Under the pieces are notes generated by a model. That model worked only from the letters and a program-made list of their open reading frames with translations. It did not search any database and was not told where the DNA came from. From Actinomycetes bacterium (lineage in GTDB: Bacteria > Actinomycetota > Acidimicrobiia > Acidimicrobiales > SZUA-35), in the NCBI GenBank assembly GCA_024280015.1, contig JAJRQY010000121.1, positions 1-54,902 on the forward strand: 54,902 nucleotides of DNA. Reading direction: 5' to 3'. A program made the position numbers and the translations under genes. Shown in pieces: positions 33,131-41,029 of the stretch (its first letter is position 1; each line of letters begins with the position of its first letter).

Positions 33131-33147
33131 AGATCAGTCTACGATCT
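33131..33147. promoter_or_regulatory. Candidate LysR operator
   Basis: AGATC, seven bases, GATCT is a perfect inverted repeat containing T-N11-A-like symmetry. It lies in the 113-bp gap between the divergent LysR gene and the former transporter gene, with CATATA beside it. Confidence 0.5.
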
Positions 33148-33195
33148 TTGGAATCCGAATGACCTACGCTATTCGTGGCTCACTGGAAGGCTCTG

Positions 33196-33521
33196 ATGAC
33201 CAATCTACACAGCGGGGCTACACCTGGTTGGCTCGGACCAGTTCTGGTTCTTGCATCGGCGGTGATGTTCAGCTTCTCGGGCGTGTTGACCAAAACCATC
33301 GACGCAGGGAGCTGGACAATACTGACCTGATTCCAGCAGCTGAGTCCGGACTACTCGGGTCGGCCGAAACCCCGGTTGCGATCGTGCTGGCCTGGATCAT
33401 CTTGAGCGAAACCCCGCCCGTGGCAAGCATGGTCGGGGCTCTAATCGTGCTAGCCACGGTCCTCATGCACGCACGCTCCGATTTCAAGTCCATAGCGAGG
33501 TCCCCGCCAGCCTCTGAGTGA
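33196..33521 (+). pseudogene. EamA/DMT-family transporter with its middle deleted
   Basis: The ATG at 33196 opens a frame with an EamA-type first helix (GPVLVLASAVMFSFSGVLTKTI), closed by a stop at 33328-33330. From about 33325, in another frame, the sequence reads as the last part of the same family (LIPAAESGLLGSAETPVAIVL, then a final helix ending VLATVLMHAR). A complete EamA protein has about 300 residues; some 190-200 internal residues are gone and the join is out of frame. Confidence 0.75.
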
Positions 33522-33613
33522 CTCATTGACCCGCTCTGGTGTGCATTGATGGGCGCGAAGGTCAGCACTGGGATTCTGTGGCCGCTCTCTTAGCCCTTTG
33601 GCACACTGGCAGC

Positions 33614-33721
33614 ATGAACATCGTCCACGTGGGTGTGACCCTTGACTGCATCAACCTGCATCGACTTGGGAAGTTCTGGTCCGAAACACTAGCTCTCAAT
33701 CTCCCATCAAGGGGGGCCTGA
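33614..33721 (+). pseudogene. Glyoxalase/VOC-like N-terminal stub
   Basis: The 35-residue frame begins MNIVHVGVTLDCINLHRLGKFW, matching the start of glyoxalase-like (VOC) proteins, where DCxDxxxLAxFW is typical. It stops at 33721, where the sequence passes directly into a fragment of another gene. Confidence 0.5.
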
Positions 33722-33735
33722 TGGGAGGAGAGTCC

Positions 33736-33945
33736 TCAGAGCCCAACCGGTGTTCCGCCTGACACCGGTATCGCAGCGCCGGTGATATAGGCCGAGGCGG
33801 GACCAGCGAGGAAAGCGATGGTGGCGGCGATCTCCTCGGGTGACCCAGGTCGCCTCAGAGCTACGCCTTTGTAGCGGCCCTTGGCCATCTCCTCGACCGT
33901 CACACCAGCTTCCGACGCGAGCCTTTCCGTCGCTTGAAGGTGCAT
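33736..33945 (-). pseudogene. Short-chain dehydrogenase C-terminal fragment
   Basis: The minus frame encodes an SDR C-terminus: ALRRPGSPEEIAATIAFLAG, then SAYITGAAIPVSGG, followed by a few extra residues. The N-terminal NAD fold and the catalytic YxxxK are missing on this strand. The frame ends where sequence of opposite orientation begins. Confidence 0.7.
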
Positions 33946-33988
33946 GGAAGTTGACCCGATTGACGCATGCGTCGATCTGATCGCGATA

Positions 33989-34051
33989 GGTGAGGTCGAC
34001 CTCGCCTACAACGCCACCAAACATGCTGTGGTCGGTCTCACCAAAAACAAG
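33989..34051 (+). pseudogene. Short-chain dehydrogenase catalytic-site fragment, opposite strand
   Basis: The plus frame reads GEVDLAYNATKHAVVGLTKN, which is the SDR active-site segment (YxxxK) and the following helix. It stops at 34063. It is only about 45 bases from the SDR C-terminal fragment but on the other strand, so the original gene, or two related ones, was rearranged. Confidence 0.65.
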
Positions 34052-34264
34052 ACCCGCACGTGACTTCGCCAAACCTCTGTCGATCTCTCGCATAAAGGCT
34101 TGACCGAGCAAGATGTCCTTTCTCGCTGACCAGACCGACACTCCTTCGGCTTCGAACAGGTCGCTAAGCTCCGTCGCAGCACCGCGGCGATCGTCCCAAG
34201 CGTGACAGAGAAAGAGATCTCGAAGTTCGGACAGCTGGCCTTGAGACTTGACTACCCATCCAAA
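34050..34264 (-). pseudogene. TIR-domain N-terminal fragment
   Basis: The minus frame reads LRDLFLCHAWDDRRGAATEL, then LFEAEGVSVWSARKDILLGQ, then FMREIDRGLAKSRAGLV. This follows the TIR fold order (bA with the box 1-like FLCHAWDD, aA, bB GVSVW, the catalytic-loop region, the helix before bC). The frame has no start codon before a stop at 34265-34267, and downstream it runs into the SDR fragment. It is therefore a truncated remnant of a TIR protein, a family used in NAD-depleting phage defence and signalling. Confidence 0.65.
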
Positions 34265-34753
34265 TCACGAGGGCAGATGTCGGGGGCCACGAACACCATA
34301 AACCCCTTACCCTCCATGGCGTTCCCCACCGGAGGACGTATATGGGTAGTCAAGGAAAAGTCGCCCGACGGCGCATGCAGCGCTACTAGCTTGACGTCAG
34401 ATGCCAGCCCAGAGTCGAAAACCTCACCAACCTTCACCCGACTCCAATCAAGACAATCAAGTTGGAACTCAAAATCCTCAACACTGTTCCCGCCCCCCCC
34501 TGCTCATGTTGGCCACGTACGACTCATAGTCGTTATTCGCCAACGCGTCGACATGTCGCTCTGCGGCGCGATGCGCATCACAACTCCAACCATTCCAGTT
34601 ACATCTGATTGCTGGCACAACCCAAACAATCGACCCAACTAGTAGAGGGACAACAGCGATCTGTCGGATACGCCGACGATTTTCGCTGAGGAATCTAAAG
34701 AGCTTCACATTCACTCGAATCGGCGCTAGTGAGTCGCCTGTGTGTACCACCAT
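34252..34753 (-). pseudogene. Single-pass membrane protein broken by a frameshift at a G8 run
   Basis: From the ATG at 34753 the frame encodes a basic start, one hydrophobic helix (IAVVPLLVGSIVWVV, about residues 33-47) and an extracytoplasmic region ending NMSRGGREQC. Removing one G from the run of eight (plus-strand C at 34493-34500) changes the reading to RGGGNSVEDFEFQLDCLDWS, which continues without a stop to 34252, about 166 residues in all. The product is not recognised. It may be a sequencing error, a slippage-variable gene or a genuine pseudogene. Confidence 0.55.
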
Positions 34754-34813
34754 GGGGAAACGCCGTTCTTATCTATCGCGAGGGCGATCGTTTCATGTAA
34801 GGGCGACGCCGTC

Positions 34814-35191
34814 TCAGTCCTCGTCGACCGACTGTTCTCCGTCGCGAGGTGAGTCTCCCCCGCGCTGCCTGCGAATATTGGGATTAGCGGCTCGGAATGC
34901 GCTGGTGACCTGGTTGACTCCGGCCCGTCCCATCAATCGCAGGTTTCGCTCAAGGGCCAACGCACTGAGCAGCATGACAAGAAATCCGCCGAAGGCGAGC
35001 ATGAAGTGGATTTGTAGCGTGCCGACCATCAGGCCCAATCCGACCAGAAAACCCAGAACGTTCCACCGAACCGAACCCATGACCTGGCGGTAGATCGTCG
35101 CTTCGCCGACCTTGGACAGGTGTGGATCACTCTCGTGAAGGTGCTTTTCTATCTCAAGGAGAATTTTTTGTTCGTTATCAGACAGCGGCAT
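34814..35191 (-). CDS. DUF3040 membrane protein
   Basis: A 125-residue protein of the actinobacterial DUF3040 family. The N-terminus MPLSDNEQKILLEIEKHLHESDPHL is diagnostic, though the family function is unknown. Two transmembrane helices lie near residues 44-80 (LGFLVGLGLMVGTLQ, then MLAFGGFLVMLLSALAL), followed by a charged tail. The start at 35191 is chosen because the family signature begins there and AAGGA lies upstream. In other actinobacteria the gene often lies near dinB or division genes; here it follows dinB on the same strand, 131 bp downstream. Confidence 0.85.
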   Translation of the reverse strand: MPLSDNEQKILLEIEKHLHESDPHLSKVGEATIYRQVMGSVRWNVLGFLVGLGLMVGTLQIHFMLAFGGFLVMLLSALALERNLRLMGRAGVNQVTSAFRAANPNIRRQRGGDSPRDGEQSVDED

Positions 35192-35322
35192 CGCTGATTC
35201 CTTCGGCCCGGAATGTCGAACCCAAGGGGCCCACTCCATCCAACAGTTTGATCATTGTCGCGCACCTTGGCCCATTGAACAACGCGCAAACAACAATCCC
35301 TATTCCATCCCCTCGATTGTAC

Positions 35323-36771
35323 TCATGGTTCGGGCTCATGGTCGGTCCAGTATTTCTCATTCTGACCCGGCCCGCCAATCGCCTCATCTTGACTCGGATC
35401 TGGCACTCGCTTCGCCGGATCTGGGCTGGATTGGGCTAGAGCCGCAGGACCAATAGCTCCTGATCCGAACCTTGAGCGAATCTCATCCACCACCTGATCG
35501 GCCCGCTCCCAGTGTTTCACACGGATCGGGTCGACGGCCAGATCGACTTTCGCCAACTCCCCCTCGGCTGGATCCGGCGCAAACAGTGTTCCCTGACTGT
35601 GCTGACCGACGGACAGCTGACCGAAACCCTGCTGACCGAAACCCTGCTGACCGACGGACAGCTGGTCACCAACGACACTCTGCAACCCCGATACTCCAAC
35701 TCCAAGCAGACGAATGCCAGCACCGATATCCAAGGCCTCGAACAGTTCGCTGGCCACACCCAAGATCCGTTGTCCGCTATCAGTTGGCCGATCGAGGGTG
35801 ACGGAACGGCTCAGAGTCTGGAAGCTCGGATACCTCACCTTGATCGAAACGGTCCGCCCACGATGACCGCCAGCGCGCAGTCGCTCAGCGACCGAATCAG
35901 ACATGCGAACCAGTTCGGTGTGGAGGGCGACCGGGTCGGTGAGGTCGGTTCGAAACGTCTCCTCGTTGCTGATGGACTTGGTTGGCCGATTGGGTTCGAC
36001 TGGTCGCGCGTCTCGTCCGTTTGACACGGCATGGAGGTGCCCGCCGGATGCCTTCCCAACGGCACCGATGAGGACCCCAAGGGGGAGATCGGCCAGATCA
36101 CCGACAGTCACGACACCCAACTCCGACAAACGTTCAGCCGTCTTGGGACCTACTCCCCACATGGCCCGAATCGGCATCGGTCGCACATAGTCAGCTTCCG
36201 TACCGACCTCAACCAACTTCACCCCGAGGCCACGCTCGACCCTGGCACCCACAACCCGAGGCTTCGCATCTTGAGAGGCCAGCTTGGCGATGAGTTTCGA
36301 GCCAGCGATGCCGACCGAACAGTGCAGCCGCTGCTCAGCCCAAACGGTCTGACGAATCTGTCGAGCAATTTCGGGAGCTGGTCCGAGGAGGCGTTCGGCC
36401 CCGACAACGTCAAGGAAAGCCTCATCCAAGGAGAGAGGTTCGACCAGGGGCGTTACCCGCTGGAAGATATCCATGATCCCTGAGCTGACCTCGGAGTAGA
36501 GCTTGTGGTTCCCGGACACAAAGATGGCTTGAGGGCATCGGCGGCGGGCAATAGAAGAAGGCATCGCTGAGTGGACTCCAAAAACTCGGGCCTCATAGTT
36601 GGCGGCAGCCACTACGCCCCTTGGACCCTTCCCACCGACCACAACGGGCTTACCTCGCAGGGACGGATCTTCTCGAATCTCCACCGAGACAAAGAACGCG
36701 TCCATGTCAACGTGAAGGATCGTCGCCGATGAGCGGGGCGGCGTACGCGACGCAGATCCTGGTATCGACAT
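35323..36771 (-). CDS. dinB: DNA polymerase IV (Y family)
   Basis: A 482-residue translesion polymerase. The first metal site is [14 protein letters not shown] (residues 18-31), followed by [22 protein letters not shown] carries the second acidic pair. [21 protein letters not shown] and [17 protein letters not shown] (helix-hairpin-helix) follow. The little-finger domain includes [12 protein letters not shown] and [10 protein letters not shown]. The C-terminal QGTLF matches the beta-clamp-binding motif QxxLF. Just before it lies a Gln/Gly-rich insert ([19 protein letters not shown]) encoded by four 15-bp repeats, lengthening the linker to the clamp motif. Confidence 0.95.
   Translation of the reverse strand: MSIPGSASRTPPRSSATILHVDMDAFFVSVEIREDPSLRGKPVVVGGKGPRGVVAAANYEARVFGVHSAMPSSIARRRCPQAIFVSGNHKLYSEVSSGIMDIFQRVTPLVEPLSLDEAFLDVVGAERLLGPAPEIARQIRQTVWAEQRLHCSVGIAGSKLIAKLASQDAKPRVVGARVERGLGVKLVEVGTEADYVRPMPIRAMWGVGPKTAERLSELGVVTVGDLADLPLGVLIGAVGKASGGHLHAVSNGRDARPVEPNRPTKSISNEETFRTDLTDPVALHTELVRMSDSVAERLRAGGHRGRTVSIKVRYPSFQTLSRSVTLDRPTDSGQRILGVASELFEALDIGAGIRLLGVGVSGLQSVVGDQLSVGQQGFGQQGFGQLSVGQHSQGTLFAPDPAEGELAKVDLAVDPIRVKHWERADQVVDEIRSRFGSGAIGPAALAQSSPDPAKRVPDPSQDEAIGGPGQNEKYWTDHEPEP
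35601..35660 (-). repeat. Four 15-bp repeats in an A-B-B-A order inside dinB
   Basis: gctgaccgacggaca (35601 and 35646) flanks two copies of gctgaccgaaaccct (35616 and 35631). They encode the Gln/Gly-rich linker before the clamp motif. Confidence 0.9.
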
Positions 36772-36830
36772 CAGATTCGGTGGGTATCCGTATGTCCGGA
36801 TGTCACGGCCCTGTCCTCATCCGGCAATCC

Positions 36831-36836
36831 TATACT
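36831..36836 (+). promoter_or_regulatory. -10 box TATACT of the two-gene operon at 36844
   Basis: TATACT is followed by seven bases and the ATG at 36844, the leaderless arrangement. A clear -35 is not seen. The 72-bp region is shared with the divergent dinB. Confidence 0.5.
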
Positions 36837-36843
36837 GACAGCA

Positions 36844-37218
36844 ATGCCTGAGCCCTCAGAAGATGAGCCCTCGACGTCCGATGATTTCTCGACTGCGGTC
36901 GAACCGTCGGTGTCCAAGAGCCCAATGCCCTTCGATGGCCTGACAGCTCCTGTTCCCGCCATCGCCACCCCACCGGCCCCCGCCCGCTGGTTGGCCTTTG
37001 CTGGTGTTCTTGTTGGCGGCCTACTCGGTGGGCTCATTGGCTATGGGATCGGTGACATTCTTAGCGACTCGGCCACGGTGGCCGCACTCGGAGCCCTCCT
37101 GGGCGGCCTTATCTGTGCGGTTGGGGTTGGCATCGTCGCCTCATTGACCCTTCGTGCCATGAACGAGTGGAAGGTCAGCATCCACCCCGAAGACCCCCGC
37201 AACCACAACAAGGCATGA
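36844..37218 (+). CDS. Small two-helix membrane protein, function unknown
   Basis: A 124-residue protein. The first ~45 residues are acidic, Ser/Pro-rich and probably disordered and cytoplasmic. Two Gly-rich hydrophobic helices follow (about 49-70 and 80-103: WLAFAGVLVGGLLGGLIGYG and ALGALLGGLICAVGVGIVAS). The end is polar. The stop overlaps the start of the phosphatase gene (ATGA), so the two are translationally coupled. I do not recognise the family. Confidence 0.7.
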   Translation: MPEPSEDEPSTSDDFSTAVEPSVSKSPMPFDGLTAPVPAIATPPAPARWLAFAGVLVGGLLGGLIGYGIGDILSDSATVAALGALLGGLICAVGVGIVASLTLRAMNEWKVSIHPEDPRNHNKA

Positions 37219-38072
37219 GCGAACAGGACACCATGACACCCTCAGACGGCAACCAATCTCCCGACACGACTTCATCCCAGGAGCTCGCGACGCTCCGCGA
37301 CCTCGGTGTCCGACTTGCCCGTGAGGCTGGGCAGCTTGCCTTGTCTATGCGGGACTCGATTGTGTCATCAACAGAAACGAAGTCCTCCTCGGTCGATCTG
37401 GTCACCGCAGCCGACAAGGCCGCCGAGGCCCACATCATCGAAGGCATCCTGGCCAGCCGACCTGACGACGGCATTCTTGGAGAAGAGGGCGGTGAGCGGG
37501 CATCGACTTCAGGAGTTCGATGGATCATTGATCCCATCGACGGAACAACGAACTTCGTATACAACGTTCCAGCTTTCGGTGTGTCAATCGCAGCCGAACA
37601 AGACGGAGTTGTGGTCGCTGGAATCGTGTACCAGCCTTCGACCGACACCATGTATGAGGCTGTTCTGGGACACGGGGCACACAAGGACGGGGAACGTCTC
37701 CACATCAACACTCCCGCCGATCTCGCATTATCCTTGATTGCCACAGGCTTCGGGTACCTGGCTGAGCGCCGGCAGGGCCAAGCTGAGGTTCTGGTAGAAG
37801 TACTCCCCCGGGTTCGTGACATTCGACGCTTCGGATCAGCTGCCCTCGATCTCTGTTTCTTGGCTGAAGGGCAGGTCGATGCTTACTACGAACGCGGCTT
37901 GAACGATTGGGACATGGCTGCGGGTCTCCTGATTGCTGCGGAGGCCGGAGCCACCATTGGCGATCTGCGAGGATCTCAGCCAACGACCAAATTTGCCCTT
38001 GCCGCTCCGCCCGCACTCTTTCATGAACTTCGGGACCTGTTGCTCGGAGCCAAGGCCGATCAGAGGCCCTGA
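37215..38072 (+). CDS. Inositol-monophosphatase-family phosphatase
   Basis: A 285-residue Mg-dependent phosphatase of the IMPase/FBPase-like family. Motifs are ILGEEGGE (metal Glu), WIIDPIDGTTNFVYNVPAFGVSIA (the DPIDGTT metal and phosphate site), and NDWDMAAGLLIAAEAGA with the catalytic WDxAAG. The substrate may be inositol phosphate, histidinol phosphate or a related sugar phosphate; sequence does not decide. The start at 37215 is set by the ATGA overlap with the upstream membrane protein. Confidence 0.92.
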   Translation: MSEQDTMTPSDGNQSPDTTSSQELATLRDLGVRLAREAGQLALSMRDSIVSSTETKSSSVDLVTAADKAAEAHIIEGILASRPDDGILGEEGGERASTSGVRWIIDPIDGTTNFVYNVPAFGVSIAAEQDGVVVAGIVYQPSTDTMYEAVLGHGAHKDGERLHINTPADLALSLIATGFGYLAERRQGQAEVLVEVLPRVRDIRRFGSAALDLCFLAEGQVDAYYERGLNDWDMAAGLLIAAEAGATIGDLRGSQPTTKFALAAPPALFHELRDLLLGAKADQRP

Positions 38073-38177
38073 ATAGGCTCACCACCTGGTCGCGACAGAT
38101 TGCGACCAGCCACAAAGACGCGGCCAATCACAGAAATTTTCTGCTATGACCACCTCCGCACTCACAGATCAGGCACC

Positions 38178-38870
38178 ATGTTGGGTGTGGGTACACGAAT
38201 TCTGACGGTTGAAGATGATGGTCGCATTCGCCAGGCGGTAAAACTCGCCCTCGAAGATGAGGGCTGGGAAGTCGACGAGGCGGAAACCGGCGAGACGGCA
38301 ATGGAGCAATTCAAAGCTCAAGAGTCTGACGTTGTTCTTATTGACATCATGCTCCCCGGGGTTGATGGCTTCGAGGTCTGTCGCTCAATCCGTCGCATCA
38401 GCGATGTCCCAATCATCATGGTCACAGCCAGGAATGACACCCACGATGTTGTCGCTGGTCTTGAAGCCGGGGCCGACGACTACCTCACCAAGCCCTTTGC
38501 CCCGAAAGAGCTTTCTGCTCGCATTCGGGCCCTCCTCAGGCGGTCCCGCACCTCCGAACATGGCTCGATGGAACGCATTGTCGTTGGCGACCTCGAAGTC
38601 AGTCCCGATGAAGGTCTTGTCCTGAAGAACGGCGAAGAACTGCACCTGACCAAGACCGAATTCAAGCTCTTGGTCGAGCTGGCCTCTCAACCGGGCAAGG
38701 TCTTTAGCCGTGAAGTCTTGCTGGAGCGAGTCTGGGGTTATGACTACTTTGGTGATGGCCGACTGGTCGATGTCCACGTCCGTCGACTGCGAACCAAGGT
38801 CGAGTCCGATCCCAGTAGCCCTCGCTATGTTGTGACTTCTCGAGGACTGGGTTACAAACTCCAACCGTGA
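38178..38870 (+). CDS. mtrA: OmpR-family response regulator (MtrA-like)
   Basis: A 230-residue response regulator. The receiver domain has ILTVEDDGRI (acidic pocket), phosphoacceptor Asp56 in VLIDIMLPG, MVTAR and the Lys of TKPFAPKEL. The C-terminal winged helix is LTKTEFKLLVELASQPGKVFSREVLLERVWGYDYFGDGRLVDVHVRRLRTKV, with the typical GYDYFGDGRLVDVH of MtrA. With the next two genes it forms a response regulator - histidine kinase - GerMN lipoprotein operon, the actinobacterial MtrA-MtrB-LpqB order. The start is uncertain by a few codons (GTG at 38184 or 38190). Confidence 0.87.
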   Translation: MLGVGTRILTVEDDGRIRQAVKLALEDEGWEVDEAETGETAMEQFKAQESDVVLIDIMLPGVDGFEVCRSIRRISDVPIIMVTARNDTHDVVAGLEAGADDYLTKPFAPKELSARIRALLRRSRTSEHGSMERIVVGDLEVSPDEGLVLKNGEELHLTKTEFKLLVELASQPGKVFSREVLLERVWGYDYFGDGRLVDVHVRRLRTKVESDPSSPRYVVTSRGLGYKLQP

Positions 38871-40357
38871 AGCGCTGGCTTGCCCGTTTGGGCCTCCTGG
38901 CCCGAGTCACCTCCATCTATGCACTGGGGGCCATGCTGCTTTCGACCACGGTCGCTTTGGCCACCTTTGGCTTGGCGCAGCGAAACCTCGTCTCCGCTTT
39001 CGAGGAGGCAGCGCAGGAACAGATCTATCGAAACGCTCAAATCTTGCAGAGCGGCCTGGCCGCGCTACCCACCGAGGAAGAAATCACCAGGATTCAAGCT
39101 GAAGCAGCCGAAGCCAACCCTGACGAAGGTGACGACAGCGAGATTGAGGACCCCTCACGCCAGGTCCTCGACAGTCTGTTCACGCCAAATGGCGCCCAGG
39201 TACTCTTCATCCGAGGCACAGGCAAGGAGTACTCCTACGGATTAGAAAGCCAAGCCATTCCGGCTGGTCTTCGAACCTCAGTAATCTCGATCGGGAGTGC
39301 AAAAATGCGCTACGTCGAGGCATCCGGAGATGTGGTGTACGGCATTGGCCTCACCATGCCATCAAACGTCTCCTACTACGAAGTCACCCCAATGAATGAC
39401 TTAGCAGCAACGCTCAACTCGCTGCGCGTCATCCTGATCGGTGTATCAGTCACCGCCAGCGTTGGCGGTGCCCTACTCGGCTACTATTCAGCCAGACGAG
39501 CCTTGCAACCCGTTGCTCACATCGCTGCTGCCGCAGAGGCGATTGCTGAAGGTGACTTCGAGGCGCGGCTGGACCCAAGTGTTGATCGCGACCTCGCTCG
39601 ACTGACGTCATCCTTCAACGAGATGGTCGATGCCCTTCGGACCAGGATCGAACGAGACGAGCGGTTCGCCTCTGATGTCAGCCATGAGTTGAGGTCACCA
39701 TTGATGACGCTGGCGGCCTCGGTTGAGGTGTTAGAACGGAGACGCGACGAACTTCCCGAACCAGCTCAACAGGCGGTGACCTTGCTCAAGCAAGACATCC
39801 AGCGTTTCCAGGGCCTGGTGGAAGATCTGTTGGAAATCTCCAGGCTCGACGTTGGTGCCGCGACCTTGGATCTGAGCCCGCTGGTTCTGGCCGAATTTCT
39901 ACGTGCAGTGGTTGCCCACTCTCAAACGCCGGAGGTTCCAATCACCATTGATCCTCGCTTTGATGAACTCATCATCGTCGCTGACAAGAGGCGACTCGCT
40001 CAAGTCCTCTCCAATCTCTTGGAGAATGCGCGCAAATATGCTGGCGGGGCAACCGGCGTTAGCTACCGACTGGTTGGAACGCGAGTGCAAATCACGGTCG
40101 AAGATGCTGGCCCCGGAGTGCCAGCGGAAGAACGCCTACGAATTTTCGACCGATTCACCAGGTCAAAAGGTGATGCCGGTCGACGTGACACCGCCATGGG
40201 TGTTGGTCTTGGCCTGTCGTTGGTGACCGAACATGTTCGCCTCCACGAGGGACAGGTATGGGTGACTGATCGAGTCGATGGTCGAGATGGAGCACGCTTT
40301 GTCGTCGAAATACCTATCGGCAAGCTCGAAGACTTAGATGATGAGATGGCACTGTGA
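38867..40357 (+). CDS. mtrB: Sensor histidine kinase (MtrB-like)
   Basis: A 496-residue sensor kinase. Two transmembrane helices (about 12-36 and 185-206) flank a 150-residue extracytoplasmic sensor domain with an acidic segment near residues 80-95. HAMP follows (ARRALQPVAHIAAAAEAIAEGD). The H-box FASDVSHELRSPLMTLAASVEVL places the phospho-His at 273. The ATPase domain has LSNLLENARKYA (N box), VEDAGPGVP (G1), FDRFTRSKG and GVGLGLSLV (G2). The GTG start overlaps the regulator's stop. It presumably phosphorylates the adjacent MtrA-like regulator. Confidence 0.9.
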   Translation: MKRWLARLGLLARVTSIYALGAMLLSTTVALATFGLAQRNLVSAFEEAAQEQIYRNAQILQSGLAALPTEEEITRIQAEAAEANPDEGDDSEIEDPSRQVLDSLFTPNGAQVLFIRGTGKEYSYGLESQAIPAGLRTSVISIGSAKMRYVEASGDVVYGIGLTMPSNVSYYEVTPMNDLAATLNSLRVILIGVSVTASVGGALLGYYSARRALQPVAHIAAAAEAIAEGDFEARLDPSVDRDLARLTSSFNEMVDALRTRIERDERFASDVSHELRSPLMTLAASVEVLERRRDELPEPAQQAVTLLKQDIQRFQGLVEDLLEISRLDVGAATLDLSPLVLAEFLRAVVAHSQTPEVPITIDPRFDELIIVADKRRLAQVLSNLLENARKYAGGATGVSYRLVGTRVQITVEDAGPGVPAEERLRIFDRFTRSKGDAGRRDTAMGVGLGLSLVTEHVRLHEGQVWVTDRVDGRDGARFVVEIPIGKLEDLDDEMAL

Positions 40358-41013
40358 GCCCAGCCTCGCGTCAATGGCTTCGCTGGCCAACCCTCACAAT
40401 TCTGGGGGCCTTGCTGGCAGCCACATCTTGTGTCCTGCCCGCCGATCAGCAGGCCAGCGAGTTGGAGGATATCCCACCGGAACTTTTCACGACAACAACC
40501 GGGCTGCCAACAACATCAGAGCCCGAGCCAGCCCAGAGCTTTGAACTTGCCTTGTACTGGCATGACGGTGACGGTCGTTTGGTGAGGGTCAACCGTCTCC
40601 TGGACAATCCGCCAACCATTGAAGATGCCCTTGTCAACCTCGTGGATGGCCCCCAGGCGGAAGAGGTCTTGCTGGATGGTGCGCTCATCAGTCCGCGCGT
40701 CGTTGCTGCCCTGGCTCCCGCCGCAACGCTAGCTGACAATGAGGTCCTGATCATCACTGTTTCCGATTCGTTCTCATTCCGTGACCTCGCAGACCAGAAA
40801 ATACCAATCACCGAAGAACTGGTCTGCACCTTGACTGGTCTCGAAGGTGTCGCAGCCATCCGAATCGAAGACTCCCTTGGCGAGATCGCGCTGACCAATA
40901 TCGAAGCCAGCCCCATCGGAGCAGCCACTCGAGCCGATTTTGCCGAGTGCGTAACCCAGTCTGAGTCGGCGGAGAACTCTGAAGAGGACCCAGGCGACGG
41001 TGACGGCGGCTGA
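40354..41013 (+). CDS. GerMN-domain lipoprotein (LpqB-like, short)
   Basis: A 219-residue predicted lipoprotein. The signal helix ends in a lipobox-like LLAATSC with Cys26. A Thr/Pro/Glu linker (residues 40-60) is followed by a GerMN domain (FELALYWHDGDGRLVRVNR, IEDALVNLVDGP). It is encoded directly after the mtrB-like gene with a GTGA overlap, where LpqB sits in other actinobacteria. LpqB is longer, with a C-terminal beta-propeller that is missing here. LpqB modulates MtrB signalling; the same role is inferred here from position and domain. Confidence 0.78.
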   Translation: MSPASRQWLRWPTLTILGALLAATSCVLPADQQASELEDIPPELFTTTTGLPTTSEPEPAQSFELALYWHDGDGRLVRVNRLLDNPPTIEDALVNLVDGPQAEEVLLDGALISPRVVAALAPAATLADNEVLIITVSDSFSFRDLADQKIPITEELVCTLTGLEGVAAIRIEDSLGEIALTNIEASPIGAATRADFAECVTQSESAENSEEDPGDGDGG

Positions 41014-41029
41014 ACTGGCTAGCACCCTG

